The notes below the pieces were generated by a model that saw only the letters and a list, made by a program, of their open reading frames with translations, was not told the origin of the DNA and did not search any database. A DNA stretch of 64,000 nucleotides from Phycisphaerae bacterium (GTDB lineage Bacteria; Planctomycetota; Phycisphaerae; UBA1845; Fen-1342): the NCBI GenBank assembly GCA_022072445.1, contig JAJVHV010000023.1:62001-126000 (forward strand). Direction: 5' to 3'. Below, piece after piece: positions 8,078 to 17,259 of the stretch; within the stretch, counting starts at the first letter, position 1; every line of letters starts with the position of its first letter. A program made the translations under genes and the position numbers.

Positions 8078-9871
8078 ATGGTGCTTCAGCTAGCAGTTCT
8101 GGCGCTGATTCTGGCGATCACGCTGGTGCAGTCGGTGTGGGGACTGTTCAGCGGGCTGATCACCGCGTTCTGCTGCGTGATCTCGGCGTGCCTGGCGCTG
8201 GGGATGTTCGAGTGGGCGACCGACGCGTCGTCGGGCATCATCACGCACCCCAGCTACACGGCGCCGGCCTGCCTGCTGCTGATCTACTTCGTCTCGGTGA
8301 TTGTGTTGCGCACGCTGGCGGACAACCTGATCCGCGGGAACATCCGCGTCCCATCCTACGTCGATTTCGCCGGCGGGGCGGTCTGCGGGTTCATCACCGG
8401 CCAGATCTGCATGGGCGTGCTGGTCCTGAGTTTTCTGATGCTGCCCTTCGGCGGCAAGGCGGGAATGTATCAGCGCTATGCACGCGACAAGGACGCCGGC
8501 ACGCCGCGGGCTTCGTTCAAGCGTAGCAACCTGTGGCTGAATCCCGACGGATTCACCTGCGGGCTGGTGAGCATGCTGAGCGCGGGCAGCCTGAGCAACG
8601 GAACGACGACGTTCGCGAGCGTCTATCCGGACTTCCCCGAGTGGGTGTTCTGGTCAGGAAACACCGTCCAGTCCGAGTCGCTCACGGCGCCGGCCCGCGA
8701 CAAGAATGGCGACGGCAACAAAGCGCTGGCCGCCGTCAAGTGGTGGGACCAGAAGCAGCCAGTCGAAGCGGCCTATCGCACAAACATGCCCGACAAGATG
8801 GCGCCCGAGCCGAATTACAAAGATGAGCAGTACAAGCCGGCCGCGGGGATGAAGCTCATCGGCGTGCGCCTGGCGATGGAGCGGGCCTCGGGCGACCGCG
8901 GCGAACGCGACGTGGATCATCGGCTGCGGCCGACGCAGATTCGCGTCGTGGGCGAGTCGAACGGCTCGCCGCGGCAGTACGTCCCGTCCGTGCTGACCGG
9001 CCTGGACGGACACGCGAAGCTGGGCGGCAAACCGCGGATCGTCGACCTGGACAACAACCTGAACGTGTCGGCCAGCGAGAAGGTGACGGCCGACGCGTAT
9101 TTCGAGGTGGATACCGACTTTCGCCCCCATTTCGTCGAGTATCGCCGCTTCGCGCGGGCGCCGCTGAGCGAGGCGAATTTCTCCAAGACCGCCCCCGACG
9201 CGCCGCAGGCTAGCGCGACGCCGAAGGAAGGCGAGGCCGCCGACGCCAGCAAGCCGCCGGCCAACACCGCCAGCGGCCGCGGCACCGGCCTGTTCCGATT
9301 CGTCGATTCCGTCGACCTCAATAACAGCGGCGACATCGATCGCCTGCCGCTGCCGCTGCTGGCCGAGCGCGTGCGCAGTGCGGACACGGAAGTGGACGGC
9401 GACGCGCTGAAGTCGGGCCGCGTTTTCGGCGACGTCGACGCGCTGTCCGGCGAGGGCCCGAAGGTCGAGCGGTTCAAGCTGCCGGAGGGCAAGCGGCTGT
9501 GCCAGATTCGCTACAGCCCGAAGAAAGCGATGACCACCGCCGGCCAGGTGTTCAACTACGTGGCCCGCACGGTGAACCAGTATTCGGCGGTTGATAGCAA
9601 CGGCGGGAAGCACCCGCTCGCGGGCTACTTTGCCATCGTGAAGCGTGGCGATCGCGATTATGTCGAGGTGTATTACGTCGGCGACAGCGAAGTGGAAGGG
9701 CCGGCGTTCCGCGGCATGCTCGATTTCAAGGAAATCAAACCCAGCGAGCTGACCGCTCGCGACGATGCCGTCCTCGGATTGCTCTTTCTCGTCCCGCCGG
9801 GCGTGACGATCAACGGCGTTGAGAATCAGCGCGGGCAGGGCCCCAAGGATTTGAACCTCAAGATGCAGTAG
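8078..9871 (+). CDS. CvpA-like membrane protein with large C-terminal domain
   Basis: 597 residues. The first ~130 residues contain four hydrophobic helices (about 4-24, 28-48, 63-85, 98-126) with the spacing and Gly/Ala-rich character of CvpA/colicin-V-production family membrane proteins. The remaining ~460 residues are hydrophilic, without repeats I recognise, and include a His/Asp-containing segment and a low-complexity Ala/Pro/Lys stretch (about 375-400). It lies 152 bp after the previous gene on the same strand and is probably the last gene of the pilM operon. CvpA family members are linked to envelope integrity and secretion, which fits, but the family call is from hydropathy pattern and is moderate. 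Confidence 0.55.
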   Translation: MVLQLAVLALILAITLVQSVWGLFSGLITAFCCVISACLALGMFEWATDASSGIITHPSYTAPACLLLIYFVSVIVLRTLADNLIRGNIRVPSYVDFAGGAVCGFITGQICMGVLVLSFLMLPFGGKAGMYQRYARDKDAGTPRASFKRSNLWLNPDGFTCGLVSMLSAGSLSNGTTTFASVYPDFPEWVFWSGNTVQSESLTAPARDKNGDGNKALAAVKWWDQKQPVEAAYRTNMPDKMAPEPNYKDEQYKPAAGMKLIGVRLAMERASGDRGERDVDHRLRPTQIRVVGESNGSPRQYVPSVLTGLDGHAKLGGKPRIVDLDNNLNVSASEKVTADAYFEVDTDFRPHFVEYRRFARAPLSEANFSKTAPDAPQASATPKEGEAADASKPPANTASGRGTGLFRFVDSVDLNNSGDIDRLPLPLLAERVRSADTEVDGDALKSGRVFGDVDALSGEGPKVERFKLPEGKRLCQIRYSPKKAMTTAGQVFNYVARTVNQYSAVDSNGGKHPLAGYFAIVKRGDRDYVEVYYVGDSEVEGPAFRGMLDFKEIKPSELTARDDAVLGLLFLVPPGVTINGVENQRGQGPKDLNLKMQ

Positions 9872-9944
9872 GGCCGGAGAAGAGGTAGCCCATCCATGTC
9901 CCCGATGGCGGCGGGATTTTCACGCGCGGGTGAAAAAAGAAAGT

Positions 9945-9974
9945 GGCCCGTTCCCTCCGACCAGAGAACGGGCC
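9945..9974. terminator. Hairpin terminator candidate after the pilM operon
   Basis: GGCCCGTTC (9945-9953) pairs perfectly with GAACGGGCC (9966-9974) across a 12-nt loop, 70 bp after the last stop codon. The A-rich run before it (TGAAAAAAGAAAG) would give a U-rich tail when read on the - strand, so it is a better intrinsic terminator in that direction; on the + strand it has no U run. Confidence 0.45.
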
Positions 9975-10160
9975 GAGTCACTGATTGGCAAGAAGGGCGA
10001 GCCGAAAACATCCTGCCAACCTTCTCCACCCGTGTGGAGAATTTCGTGCACCCACTCGATAACTGACGGTGCCACGCGAATATTCCGTCAACTCCCGAAA
10101 AAATTCAGATATCATTTTTCAAAACGGGCTGAATTCTCGACGCCGCCGGCACCTCGAAAA

Positions 10161-11018
10161 ATGTCCAATCCGCTCAAGGTCGCGTTCTCGAACCACTCGC
10201 GCCAATGGCGCTCATACCGATATTGCTACCCCGTCGTCTCACGCCGCAGCCGCGGATTGAGTCTGGGCGTCAACCTGAACCCGGATACGGCGTGCAACTT
10301 CGACTGCATTTATTGCTGCGTGGATCGTCTGACGCCGCCGGCGGTGCGCACCGTTGATCTGGCGGTGCTGGAGGAGGAGCTGCGCGCGCTGGCACGGGCG
10401 GCGCTGGCGGGCGAACTATATTCGGAACCAGAATTCCGCGAGATACCGGCCGAATTCCGACGGATAAACGACATCGCCTTCTCGGGCGACGGCGAACCAA
10501 CCGCTTCGCCGGAATTCCGTCGCGCCGCGGAAGTCGCGGTCCGCGTCCGCGCGGAGCTCGGACTGCTCGACGCCAAGATCATCACCATCACCGACGCCTG
10601 CTTCCTCAAGCGGCCGGCGGTCGCCGACACGCTGGCGTTTCTCGACGGGCATCGCGGCGAAATCTGGGCCAAGCTGGACGCCGGCACGCAGGCGTACTAT
10701 GAACTCGTCAATCGTCCGAGTCACCCGCTTGAGCACGTGCTTGAGAACATCCTCTTTGCCGCCCGCATACGCCCGCTGGTCATCCAGTCGATCTTCATGC
10801 GCATCCGGGGCGAAGCACCGCCTCCCGCCGAACTCGACGCGTACGCCCGCCGGATCGAAGTCCTGGTGGCGCAAGGCGCGCGGCTCTCGCTGGTTCAGGT
10901 TTACACGATCGCTCGGCGGACGGCCGTGGACTACGTCGAGCGGCTGTCGGCCGATGAGCTGGAATCGATCGCGCAGCGCGTCCGACGTGCGGGCGTGCCG
11001 GCCGAGACGTATCCCTAG
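10161..11018 (+). CDS. Radical SAM protein (COG0731-like Fe-S oxidoreductase)
   Basis: 285 residues from ATG 10161. C45, C49 and C52 form the CxxxCxxC cluster-binding motif (TACNFDCIYC), preceded by the strand GLSLGVNLNP, and a GDGEP motif (FSGDGEPT) supplies the glycine-rich SAM-contact strand. The layout, with a short N-terminus, SLG(V/I)N before the cysteines and no extra C-terminal cysteine cluster, resembles the COG0731 group of small radical SAM proteins related to wyosine-type enzymes. The substrate is unknown. The frame continues upstream to 9930, but the upstream part has terminator-like and non-coding character, so the internal ATG was chosen. It stands alone between two hairpins. 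Confidence 0.8.
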   Translation: MSNPLKVAFSNHSRQWRSYRYCYPVVSRRSRGLSLGVNLNPDTACNFDCIYCCVDRLTPPAVRTVDLAVLEEELRALARAALAGELYSEPEFREIPAEFRRINDIAFSGDGEPTASPEFRRAAEVAVRVRAELGLLDAKIITITDACFLKRPAVADTLAFLDGHRGEIWAKLDAGTQAYYELVNRPSHPLEHVLENILFAARIRPLVIQSIFMRIRGEAPPPAELDAYARRIEVLVAQGARLSLVQVYTIARRTAVDYVERLSADELESIAQRVRRAGVPAETYP

Positions 11019-11054
11019 TGTACTGCCTCGCAAGCGTGCCACCGTATCCAGCGT

Positions 11055-11119
11055 GGGGAGCATCGGCCTCTGGCCGGTGCGGTCGTGGATTTCACACCGG
11101 CCAGAGGCCGATGCTCCCC
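11055..11119. repeat. Dispersed hairpin repeat, family A (25-bp perfect arms)
   Basis: Two 25-bp arms (11055-11079 and 11095-11119) are exact reverse complements, separated by 15 nt; each arm begins or ends with GGGGAGCATCGGC or its complement. A partial copy lies at 53288-53357. It could act as a transcription terminator after the radical SAM gene, but the second copy and the unusual length suggest a dispersed element. Confidence 0.8.
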
Positions 11120-11219
11120 GTCCACATGTTGCGATATTCCTGAGGCACTGCACTAGTTCACCACAGCCGGCGCTCACGTTGCGCCGTGCGGTTCCATTTT
11201 CCCGGAAGCTCGCGCGCTG

Positions 11220-12935
11220 ATGACGGCCGGCCTGCGAGTCGCACTGGTCGGCGGCGCGGGCGTCGTGGCCGCGTGGGTGTTCGCCTGGCCGGCGAGCGGC
11301 GTGTTGCGGGCGGTCTTTCAGCCGGAAGTCTGGAGCGGCGCCGGGCTCTCCGCACGCCGGGTCGAGCTTCTTTTGCGCGGCGCGGGCGTAGCGGCCGCGG
11401 CGGCGGCGCTGGCGCAGCTCCTGGGCGCGGCACTGGCATCCGCGCTGAACGACCGGCGCCGCGGCGGGCGGCGTCTGGCCGCGTGGGTCGGGGCCAGCGT
11501 ACTGCTCACGCCGCCTTATATCTACGCCTACGCCTGGAGCCTGCCGCTGCTGCCGGCCGGAATTGCCTCGTCGGCGCCGCTGGCTTCACCCGTGATCGCG
11601 TGGCTGGCGACGACCGGCCGCGCCGTCTGGTGCCTGGGATGCTGGCTGACGCCCCTGGCTGCGGTTGTACTGGCGTGCGGCTGGCGGACCCACGGGCGGC
11701 CGGCGGCCGCGCTCGCGGCGCTCGATGCGACGGGTGCGCGCGTCTTCGGACGCGCCGTGCTCCCCGCGATGTGGCCCTGGATCGCCGGGTCCCTCCTGTT
11801 GACCGCGACCCTGGCGCTCACCGAGTTCTCGGTCTGCCACCTCTGCCGCGTCATGACCTGGAACACCGAAATTCTGGCCGAACTTCAGATCATCGCCCGG
11901 CCGGGCAGCGGCATCGTGCTCGCCTGGCCGCTGCTGGCGATGGTGGCGGCACTCGCGCTTCCGCTGATGCTGCTCCGGGGCCGCGCCGCGGAAGCGCTGC
12001 GAGAGCTGGCCCGATTCGATGACGATGCTGACGGACGCGAGTCACGAAGCGACCAGGCGGCGACGAAGCCACGAAGTCACGAAGCCACGGAGTTACGCAA
12101 AGAGCGCCATTCGAAATCCGCTACTCGCCATTCGCTCTTGTCCCGCCGTTCGCTTTGGCCTCGTGCGCTGCCGGCCGCGCGCCGCCGCGGCCTGGCGCTG
12201 CTTGCGTACGTCGCCCTGCTGTCGCCTTGGCTGGTGCTGGCGCGCGAATTCCGCGACCCCGCCGCGCTGCTCACCGGCTGGCGGGCGTTCGGCGACGCGT
12301 GGCTGAGCGGCGCGGGCTGCGCCCTGGGTGCCGGCGCGGCCGGTGCACTGCTGGCGGTCGGCATCGAGCTTCTTCGGCTGGTCGCGACACCGCGCGACCG
12401 GCGCGGCCGCGCCGGCAGGACGTTTGCCGACGTCGTCACGCTCGCGGCGCTGGTCGCGGCGGTTGCACCGCCCGCGCTAGTGGGAGACGCGTTCGCCGCC
12501 GCCGGCCGCTGGCCAGCCTGGCTGGCGGACCACTGGCCGATCGTCGTTCTGGTCGGCGCGGCCCGCTACGCCATCCTGCCCATCGTCGGGCTGCGGATCG
12601 CGACCGCCGCGGTCGGACCGCAATCCGTGGGCATGGCGGCGCTCGACGGCGCCGACCGGACGACGGCCTACCTGCGCGTGGTTCTGCCGCGCTGTACGGG
12701 GGCACTGACCGTGACGAGTTTGCTGGCGGCGCTGCTGACGATGACCGAGGTCGGCGCATCGGCCCTTGTGCAGCCGCCGGGCGTGCCGAGCCTGTCGCAG
12801 ACGATGCTGAACATGATCCACTACGGGCGAAACGACGCGGTGGTGGCCACGGCGCTCTACCTGATGCTGCTGGCGGCGATCGCCGCCGTGCTGGTGCGTC
12901 CGGCTGGTTTCCGGCGCGGTCCGCGCGTATCCTGA
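11220..12935 (+). CDS. ABC transporter permease, iron(III)/thiamine (FbpB/ThiP) type, two fused modules
   Basis: 571 residues made of two homologous membrane modules (about 1-262 and 312-571), each with several helices and an EAA-type loop for contact with the ATPase (AALDATGARVFGRAVLP near 175; AALDGADRTTAYLRVVLP near 475). This is the structure of FbpB, ThiP and similar permeases that import Fe3+ or thiamine. No ATPase or binding protein gene is adjacent. Between the two modules, residues about 267-310 are an Arg/Ser/His-rich segment encoded by repeat-like DNA (see the repeat entry), unlike the rest of the protein; it lies in a loop, so the protein may still work. The ATG at 11220 is followed by a standard hydrophobic start. 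Confidence 0.8.
   Translation: MTAGLRVALVGGAGVVAAWVFAWPASGVLRAVFQPEVWSGAGLSARRVELLLRGAGVAAAAAALAQLLGAALASALNDRRRGGRRLAAWVGASVLLTPPYIYAYAWSLPLLPAGIASSAPLASPVIAWLATTGRAVWCLGCWLTPLAAVVLACGWRTHGRPAAALAALDATGARVFGRAVLPAMWPWIAGSLLLTATLALTEFSVCHLCRVMTWNTEILAELQIIARPGSGIVLAWPLLAMVAALALPLMLLRGRAAEALRELARFDDDADGRESRSDQAATKPRSHEATELRKERHSKSATRHSLLSRRSLWPRALPAARRRGLALLAYVALLSPWLVLAREFRDPAALLTGWRAFGDAWLSGAGCALGAGAAGALLAVGIELLRLVATPRDRRGRAGRTFADVVTLAALVAAVAPPALVGDAFAAAGRWPAWLADHWPIVVLVGAARYAILPIVGLRIATAAVGPQSVGMAALDGADRTTAYLRVVLPRCTGALTVTSLLAALLTMTEVGASALVQPPGVPSLSQTMLNMIHYGRNDAVVATALYLMLLAAIAAVLVRPAGFRRGPRVS
12038..12145 (+). repeat. Repeat-like segment inside the ABC permease gene
   Basis: About 108 bp with short direct repeats ACGAAGCCACGAAGTCACGA and CCATTCG/CTACTCGCCATTCGC, which differ in composition from the surrounding gene. 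The CTACTCG-ATTCGC words recur at 28079-28112 and 48384-48444 in non-coding DNA, and the CGACGAAGCCAC word recurs in mqnE. It keeps the reading frame open and joins the two permease modules. Confidence 0.7.
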
Positions 12936-12940
12936 GCGGC

Positions 12941-13576
12941 ATGCGGGTGACACGCGTCGTCATGCTGCTGATCAGTGTGGCGCTGCCGCTCGGAGCCGGC
13001 TGCCGGGCGTCGGCCGATCTCACGATCATGCAGCCCTTTGCGCCGCCGGCGCAGCGCGTCCTGGAGCTGCGGCACGGGGCGCGACAATTCGAGTTGCGTG
13101 GCGACGATCGGATGGTGGCGCTGCTGGCGTTTCCGCTGCCGGGAGCGCGCGACGGTCCCGATGATTTCGTGGTTTATCTGGACGTTCCGCGGGCCGACGG
13201 CACCTGGCGCGTCGGCACGGCCGGGTCGGACGCCCGAGGATTCCTCATCCAGGCAACCGGCGCGCTCCGCGGCAAGACCATGCTCGCCCGCGGCACGATC
13301 ATCCTGAAATCGCCCTTGCTGGGCGGGCGCTCGCGCACGATCCAGCTCGACGTCGAGACCGCCGACGGGGCCTTCGTTCGCGGAAAACTGACCGCGCGGC
13401 CCGATTCCATCGCCGTCCGCGAGTTCGAAACGCGGCGCAGCGGCGACGTGGCGGCGCTCTGGGGCGACGCCGCGGCCGGGCTGGCCGCCGACGAACTCGG
13501 CCGCCGCTCCATGCCCGGGCAACCGCTTTCGGGAACCGCGCCGGACGGCGGTGCGTCCAATTCGGCGCGCCCGTGA
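12941..13576 (+). CDS. Putative lipoprotein, 211 aa
   Basis: Starts five bases after the permease stop, so probably in the same operon. Residues 1-20 form a signal peptide ending in LGAGC, a lipobox-like site with C21 as the likely lipidated cysteine (Gly at -3 is unusual). The rest looks like an all-beta domain (DDFVVYLDVPRADGTWRVG and following strands) without recognisable family motifs. Whether it serves the transporter, for example as a periplasmic accessory, is not known. The C-terminal 20 residues are Pro/Gly/Ser-rich and probably disordered. Confidence 0.65.
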   Translation: MRVTRVVMLLISVALPLGAGCRASADLTIMQPFAPPAQRVLELRHGARQFELRGDDRMVALLAFPLPGARDGPDDFVVYLDVPRADGTWRVGTAGSDARGFLIQATGALRGKTMLARGTIILKSPLLGGRSRTIQLDVETADGAFVRGKLTARPDSIAVREFETRRSGDVAALWGDAAAGLAADELGRRSMPGQPLSGTAPDGGASNSARP

Positions 13577-13702
13577 GCCGGTTTCGGCCGATAACGCCGG
13601 GGAGCACCAGAAAGATTGGTCAGACGCCCCGCCGATGCGTAGAATCCACTTGGGGGAGGGGTGACCGGTGGTGGCGGCGCCGGACACCCTGAGGAGACAG
13701 CG

Positions 13703-14470
13703 ATGAAACGACTGATCGTTGCGGTGATGGCGGCGGGCGTGCTGGTGATGCCGTGCGCGGCTCAGAACAAGCAGCCGGCGCGGGTGCAGCACCGCGCGGC
13801 CACGACGATGGAACTGCTCAACATGCGCGTGCCTGAAGTGCGCTTCGAGGCCGTTCCGATGCAGGACGTGATGGAGTGGCTGGAGGAGCTGACCGGCGTG
13901 AACATTGTGGTGCGCTGGCAGCAGCTCGAACTGGTGGGCATCGAGAAGACCAAGCCGATCACCGTCAAGGCGAAGAACCTGCGACTGTCCTACGTGATGT
14001 CGCTCATCATGGGAGCCGCGACCGAGCCCGACATCAAGCTGGCCTACCGCGCCACGGCGAACCTGATCATCTTTTCCACCGACGAAGACCTCGGCAAGGA
14101 CATGATCACGCGCGTCTACGACGTGGGAGATCTGCTGTTGCGCGTCCCGCGTTTCACCAACGCCGCGCAACTGAATCCCGCCGAGGCTCTTAACCAGGCC
14201 GGTCAGGGCGGGTTCACGGGCGGCGGCGGCGGCGGCGGGAATCTCTTCGAACAGGAAGAGAGCGACCAGGATCGCGACCAGGACGAAAATCAGCCCGGCG
14301 TGTCGCGCGACATGGCCGAGCTGATCAGCGTCATCACCAGCACCGTCGAGCCGAATTCCTGGGCGACCAATGGCGGAACCGGGACGATCATCCCGCTCCG
14401 CTCGCAGATCATCGTCCGCGCGAGCATCCAGGTCCATCAGATGCTCGGCGGTCCGATCCGCGAAGAATGA
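13703..14470 (+). CDS. Secreted protein with secretin N-terminal (STN-like) domain
   Basis: 255 residues with a signal peptide (cut after about residue 20, CAA|QN). Residues about 35-115 match the pattern of secretin/TonB short N-terminal domains: VRFEAVPMQDVMEWLEELTGVN, a strand VVRW, then VTVKAKNLRLSYVMSLIM. A Gly-rich, then acidic Asp/Gln segment (about 170-205) precedes a final strand-rich part with PLRSQIIVRASIQVHQ. There is no membrane-spanning secretin barrel, so it is a free N-domain protein, a kind common in planctomycetes. GAGGAG lies six bases before ATG 13703, which decides the start. It overlaps the next gene by four bases (ATGA). Confidence 0.75.
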   Translation: MKRLIVAVMAAGVLVMPCAAQNKQPARVQHRAATTMELLNMRVPEVRFEAVPMQDVMEWLEELTGVNIVVRWQQLELVGIEKTKPITVKAKNLRLSYVMSLIMGAATEPDIKLAYRATANLIIFSTDEDLGKDMITRVYDVGDLLLRVPRFTNAAQLNPAEALNQAGQGGFTGGGGGGGNLFEQEESDQDRDQDENQPGVSRDMAELISVITSTVEPNSWATNGGTGTIIPLRSQIIVRASIQVHQMLGGPIREE

Positions 14471-14805
14471 GGCCGGAGCACGCGGAGTTCGACCCGGTGG
14501 CGACCCCAGCGCTGCTTGCGGCCGACAGCCTGACGACCTTCGGCTGGATCGCGGCCGCCGTCGTACTCTCCGTTGCCGGCGGATACGTGGTCGCCTGGAT
14601 GCGGCGGTGGATGCGCGCGGCGGAGCCCGCCGCCACGTTCACACTGCACGACCTGCGGGCCATGAGGGCCGATGGGAGGATCAGCGAGGCGGAATACGAA
14701 GTGCTCCGGCGAGGTGTGATCCGCAGCGCGTCGGTCGATGCGCCCGGTCCGGATTCCGGGGGGTTGGAGGAGGGCGGCTCACGCCGCGACGCCGGCGGGG
14801 CGTAG
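14467..14805 (+). CDS. Small membrane protein with SHOCT-like C-terminus
   Basis: 112 residues. One transmembrane helix (about 22-44, LTTFGWIAAAVVLSVAGGYVV) is followed by a basic patch and a short helical hairpin FTLHDLRAMRADGRISEAEYE, which fits the SHOCT pattern (LxxLxxLRxxGxISExEYE) found at the ends of many bacterial proteins. The start codon overlaps the stop of the secretin-N-domain gene (ATGA), so translation is coupled and the two products may act together. The C-terminal 20 residues are Gly/Asp-rich and disordered. Confidence 0.65.
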   Translation: MRPEHAEFDPVATPALLAADSLTTFGWIAAAVVLSVAGGYVVAWMRRWMRAAEPAATFTLHDLRAMRADGRISEAEYEVLRRGVIRSASVDAPGPDSGGLEEGGSRRDAGGA

Positions 14806-14934
14806 CGATCCGGCGACAAAATCGGGGGTCGCGCGGCCTGCGGATCGCAACGACGGGGGGCGGACGTTAAAATCAGTCAGGTTAGAGACGCAGAAAGTAC
14901 GAAAAGAAGGTCTGTACAGGAGCATGGACGCGGC

Positions 14935-16233
14935 ATGAGCAACGGCCGGAACGTAACGGGCGGTGGGAGCGGAAATTCCGGTCGCGGCAAGAAGAACTGC
15001 GCTTGCAGCTTCTGCGGCAAGAGCCACCGCGACGTCGGTCCGATGGTCGAGGGGGCCAACGACGTCTTCATCTGCTCGGCGTGCATCGAGCAGTGCCACA
15101 ACCTGATCCGCGAAGAACGCCGCCGCACGACCAGCCGGCCGCTTTTCAAGGAAAAGATCCCACGGCCGCGCGAGATCGCCACCTTCCTGGACCAATACGT
15201 CGTCGGGCAGGACCACGTCAAGAAGACGATCTCGGTCGCGGTGCACAACCACTACAAGCGGCTGCTGCACGGCGACGCGATGGACGACGCCGAAGTCGAG
15301 ATCGAAAAGAGCAACATTCTCCTGATCGGCCCGACCGGCAGCGGCAAGACGCTGCTGGCCCGCTCGCTGGCCCGCGTGCTGAACGTGCCTTTCGCCATCG
15401 GCGACGCGACGACGCTGACCGAAGCGGGCTATGTCGGCGAGGACGTCGAGAACATCCTGCTGCGGTTGCTGCAGAACGCCGATTTCGACCTCGAGGCGGC
15501 GCAGCGCGGCATCATTTACCTCGACGAGATCGACAAGATCGGCAAGACCTGGAATAACGTCAGCATCACCCGCGACGTCAGCGGCGAGGGCGTGCAGCAG
15601 GCCCTGCTGAAGATGCTCGAAGGCACCGTCAGCAACATCCCGCCGCAGGGCGGCCGCAAGCACCCCGAGCAGCAGTACATCCAGATGGACACCAGCAACA
15701 TCCTGTTCATCTGCGGCGGCACGTTTGTGGGGCTCGACAAGATCATCCGCAAGCGGCTGGGCCGCAAGAAGATCGGTTTCGAGACGTCGCAGCACGTGAC
15801 CGACGACCTGGCCGATCTGCGCGGCGTGCTCGAGCAGGTGACGCCGGACGACCTCATCGAGTTCGGAATGATTCCGGAATTCGTCGGCCGCCTGCCGGTG
15901 CTCTGCCCGCTGCACCCGCTGAACGTCGACGCGATGGTGAAGATTCTGAGCGAGCCGCGCAACGCGCTGATCCGGCAATATCAGAAGCTCTTCGAGATGG
16001 AAGGCGCGCGGCTGGAGTTCACGCCCGAATCGCTGGAGGAGATCGCGCGGCGCGCCATGGCGCGCGACACGGGCGCCCGGGCGCTGCGCTCGATCGTCGA
16101 AGAGTTCATGATTCCCTACATGTTCGATCTGCCGGAAGTGAAGGACACGGGTCCGTTTGTCGTGACGCCCGAGGTGGTGCGCGGCGAGGCGAACCTGTTC
16201 CAGTCGGCGCGACGGCGGAAGGAATCGGCGTAG
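14935..16233 (+). CDS. clpX: ATP-dependent Clp protease ATP-binding subunit ClpX
   Basis: 432 residues, close to the usual 420-430. The N-terminal zinc-binding domain has C24, C27, C47 and C50; Walker A GPTGSGKT is at 132-139, the pore loop GYVG follows, Walker B IIYLDEID is near 193, and the IGF loop that docks on ClpP is present (KKIGFET). It unfolds tagged substrates for ClpP; no clpP gene is nearby in the window. AGGAG (14918-14922) is 12 nt from the start, rather far, and an ATG at 14924 opens a four-codon frame that ends across the clpX start (GCATGA), which could allow translational coupling. A hairpin closes the unit downstream. Confidence 0.96.
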   Translation: MSNGRNVTGGGSGNSGRGKKNCACSFCGKSHRDVGPMVEGANDVFICSACIEQCHNLIREERRRTTSRPLFKEKIPRPREIATFLDQYVVGQDHVKKTISVAVHNHYKRLLHGDAMDDAEVEIEKSNILLIGPTGSGKTLLARSLARVLNVPFAIGDATTLTEAGYVGEDVENILLRLLQNADFDLEAAQRGIIYLDEIDKIGKTWNNVSITRDVSGEGVQQALLKMLEGTVSNIPPQGGRKHPEQQYIQMDTSNILFICGGTFVGLDKIIRKRLGRKKIGFETSQHVTDDLADLRGVLEQVTPDDLIEFGMIPEFVGRLPVLCPLHPLNVDAMVKILSEPRNALIRQYQKLFEMEGARLEFTPESLEEIARRAMARDTGARALRSIVEEFMIPYMFDLPEVKDTGPFVVTPEVVRGEANLFQSARRRKESA

Positions 16234-16283
16234 CGCATTGGGCTGCGCAGGCACGTCCTCGGGCTCATTGAGATCGCAAAATT

Positions 16284-16434
16284 GCATGCTTACGCCTTCG
16301 GCGGAAGCATGCCACCCGAGGGTGTGTCGCATCTTCTGGCCTCGCCGGCATGGTGGCATGTTCTCGCCGGCAGGCGTAAGCACGCGATCCTCGGGGGCCC
16401 TATGGCATGCTCTCGCCGCCAGGCGTGAGCATGC
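16284..16434. repeat. Three copies of a ~33-bp dispersed repeat (GCATGC...GGCGTAAGC)
   Basis: Copies at 16353-16385 and 16402-16434 run in the same direction 49 bp apart; a third at 16284-16315 is inverted. Each has the form GGCATG-nTCTCGCCG-nCAGGCGTAAGCA-GC and is itself partly palindromic (GCATGC ends). They fill most of the 309-bp gap between clpX and the thioredoxin gene, which otherwise holds a terminator only. Confidence 0.75.
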
Positions 16435-16465
16435 GATCCTGGAAACACCCGCTCGGAAAAGCAGA

Positions 16466-16495
16466 ACGCCGCACGGCCTCAGCGGCGTGCGGCGT
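16466..16495. terminator. Bidirectional hairpin between convergent clpX and thioredoxin genes
   Basis: ACGCCGCACG (16466-16475) pairs perfectly with CGTGCGGCGT (16486-16495) over a 10-nt loop. It lies between two convergent genes, as expected of a shared terminator, although no U run follows on either strand. Confidence 0.55.
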
Positions 16496-16542
16496 CAGCA
16501 AGTCAGTTTCGCGCGGTCAACGAAGCTCGTCGCTGTTCGAGG

Positions 16543-17073
16543 TCAGGGCTTCTTGCCGCTGCGCTTGGTGTCGAGGTGCTTCTTGATCGCGTCGGTGAGA
16601 CCCTCGCCGCGAAGTTCCGGACCGGCGGCGAGAACGACGCCGGTGTCGCCATCAATGAGAAACGGCGCGGGGATGGAGCTGACGCCATAGCTGGAAGCGA
16701 TGCTGCCCACGCCCTCGTAGACGTGATCCCAGGTCATCTTGTTGTCCTGCACGTAGCTCTGCACCTTTTCGAGCGGGATGTTCTTGGGCTGATCGAGCGA
16801 AACGCTCAGAATCGCAAAAGGCTGCCCTTTGAGCTTTTCGGCAGTCTCGACCAGATGCGGCACTTCCCGGCGGCAGGGCGGGCACCACGTGGCCCAGAAG
16901 TCGACCAGCACGATCTTGCCCTTGTAGGCGTCCGGGAACTTGAGCGCCTTGCCGGCGACGGTGCTGGCTTCGAAGGCAGGTGCCTTTCCGCCGACGGTAG
17001 GTGACTTGCCTTGCGCCAACGCGGAATAAGACAAGCCGAAGGCGACGGACAGCGTGAGAATCGCTCGCATCAT
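16543..17073 (-). CDS. TlpA/ResA-like secreted thioredoxin-fold protein
   Basis: 176 residues. A signal peptide (1-20, cut after ALA) exports the protein; the thioredoxin fold that follows has the active site W63-C64-P-P-C67, with the flanking DFWATWCPPCRREVPHL pattern of TlpA/ResA-type thiol reductases, and a cis-proline region (SSIPAPFLID). It would reduce or oxidise cysteines in periplasmic proteins, for example apo-cytochrome c. Two successive ATG codons start the frame (17073 and 17070), with GGAG about 10 nt upstream. It stands alone, convergent with clpX. Confidence 0.88.
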   Translation of the reverse strand: MMRAILTLSVAFGLSYSALAQGKSPTVGGKAPAFEASTVAGKALKFPDAYKGKIVLVDFWATWCPPCRREVPHLVETAEKLKGQPFAILSVSLDQPKNIPLEKVQSYVQDNKMTWDHVYEGVGSIASSYGVSSIPAPFLIDGDTGVVLAAGPELRGEGLTDAIKKHLDTKRSGKKP

Positions 17074-17259
17074 GGTTGGGAATCTCCAGGTTTTTCGGAC
17101 GGCCCAGCTCGCGTCAATCCAGCATTCTATCGGCCAATCCGCGGGCCTGCCAGAACTGTTCCCGACGGTTACAATCCCGTAGACTCGCTGAACTTGCAGA
17201 CGGTAGGTGCTTTCTTCGCGAGCGATAACCAGCGACGCGCGTGAACGGAGTCGGGTGAA

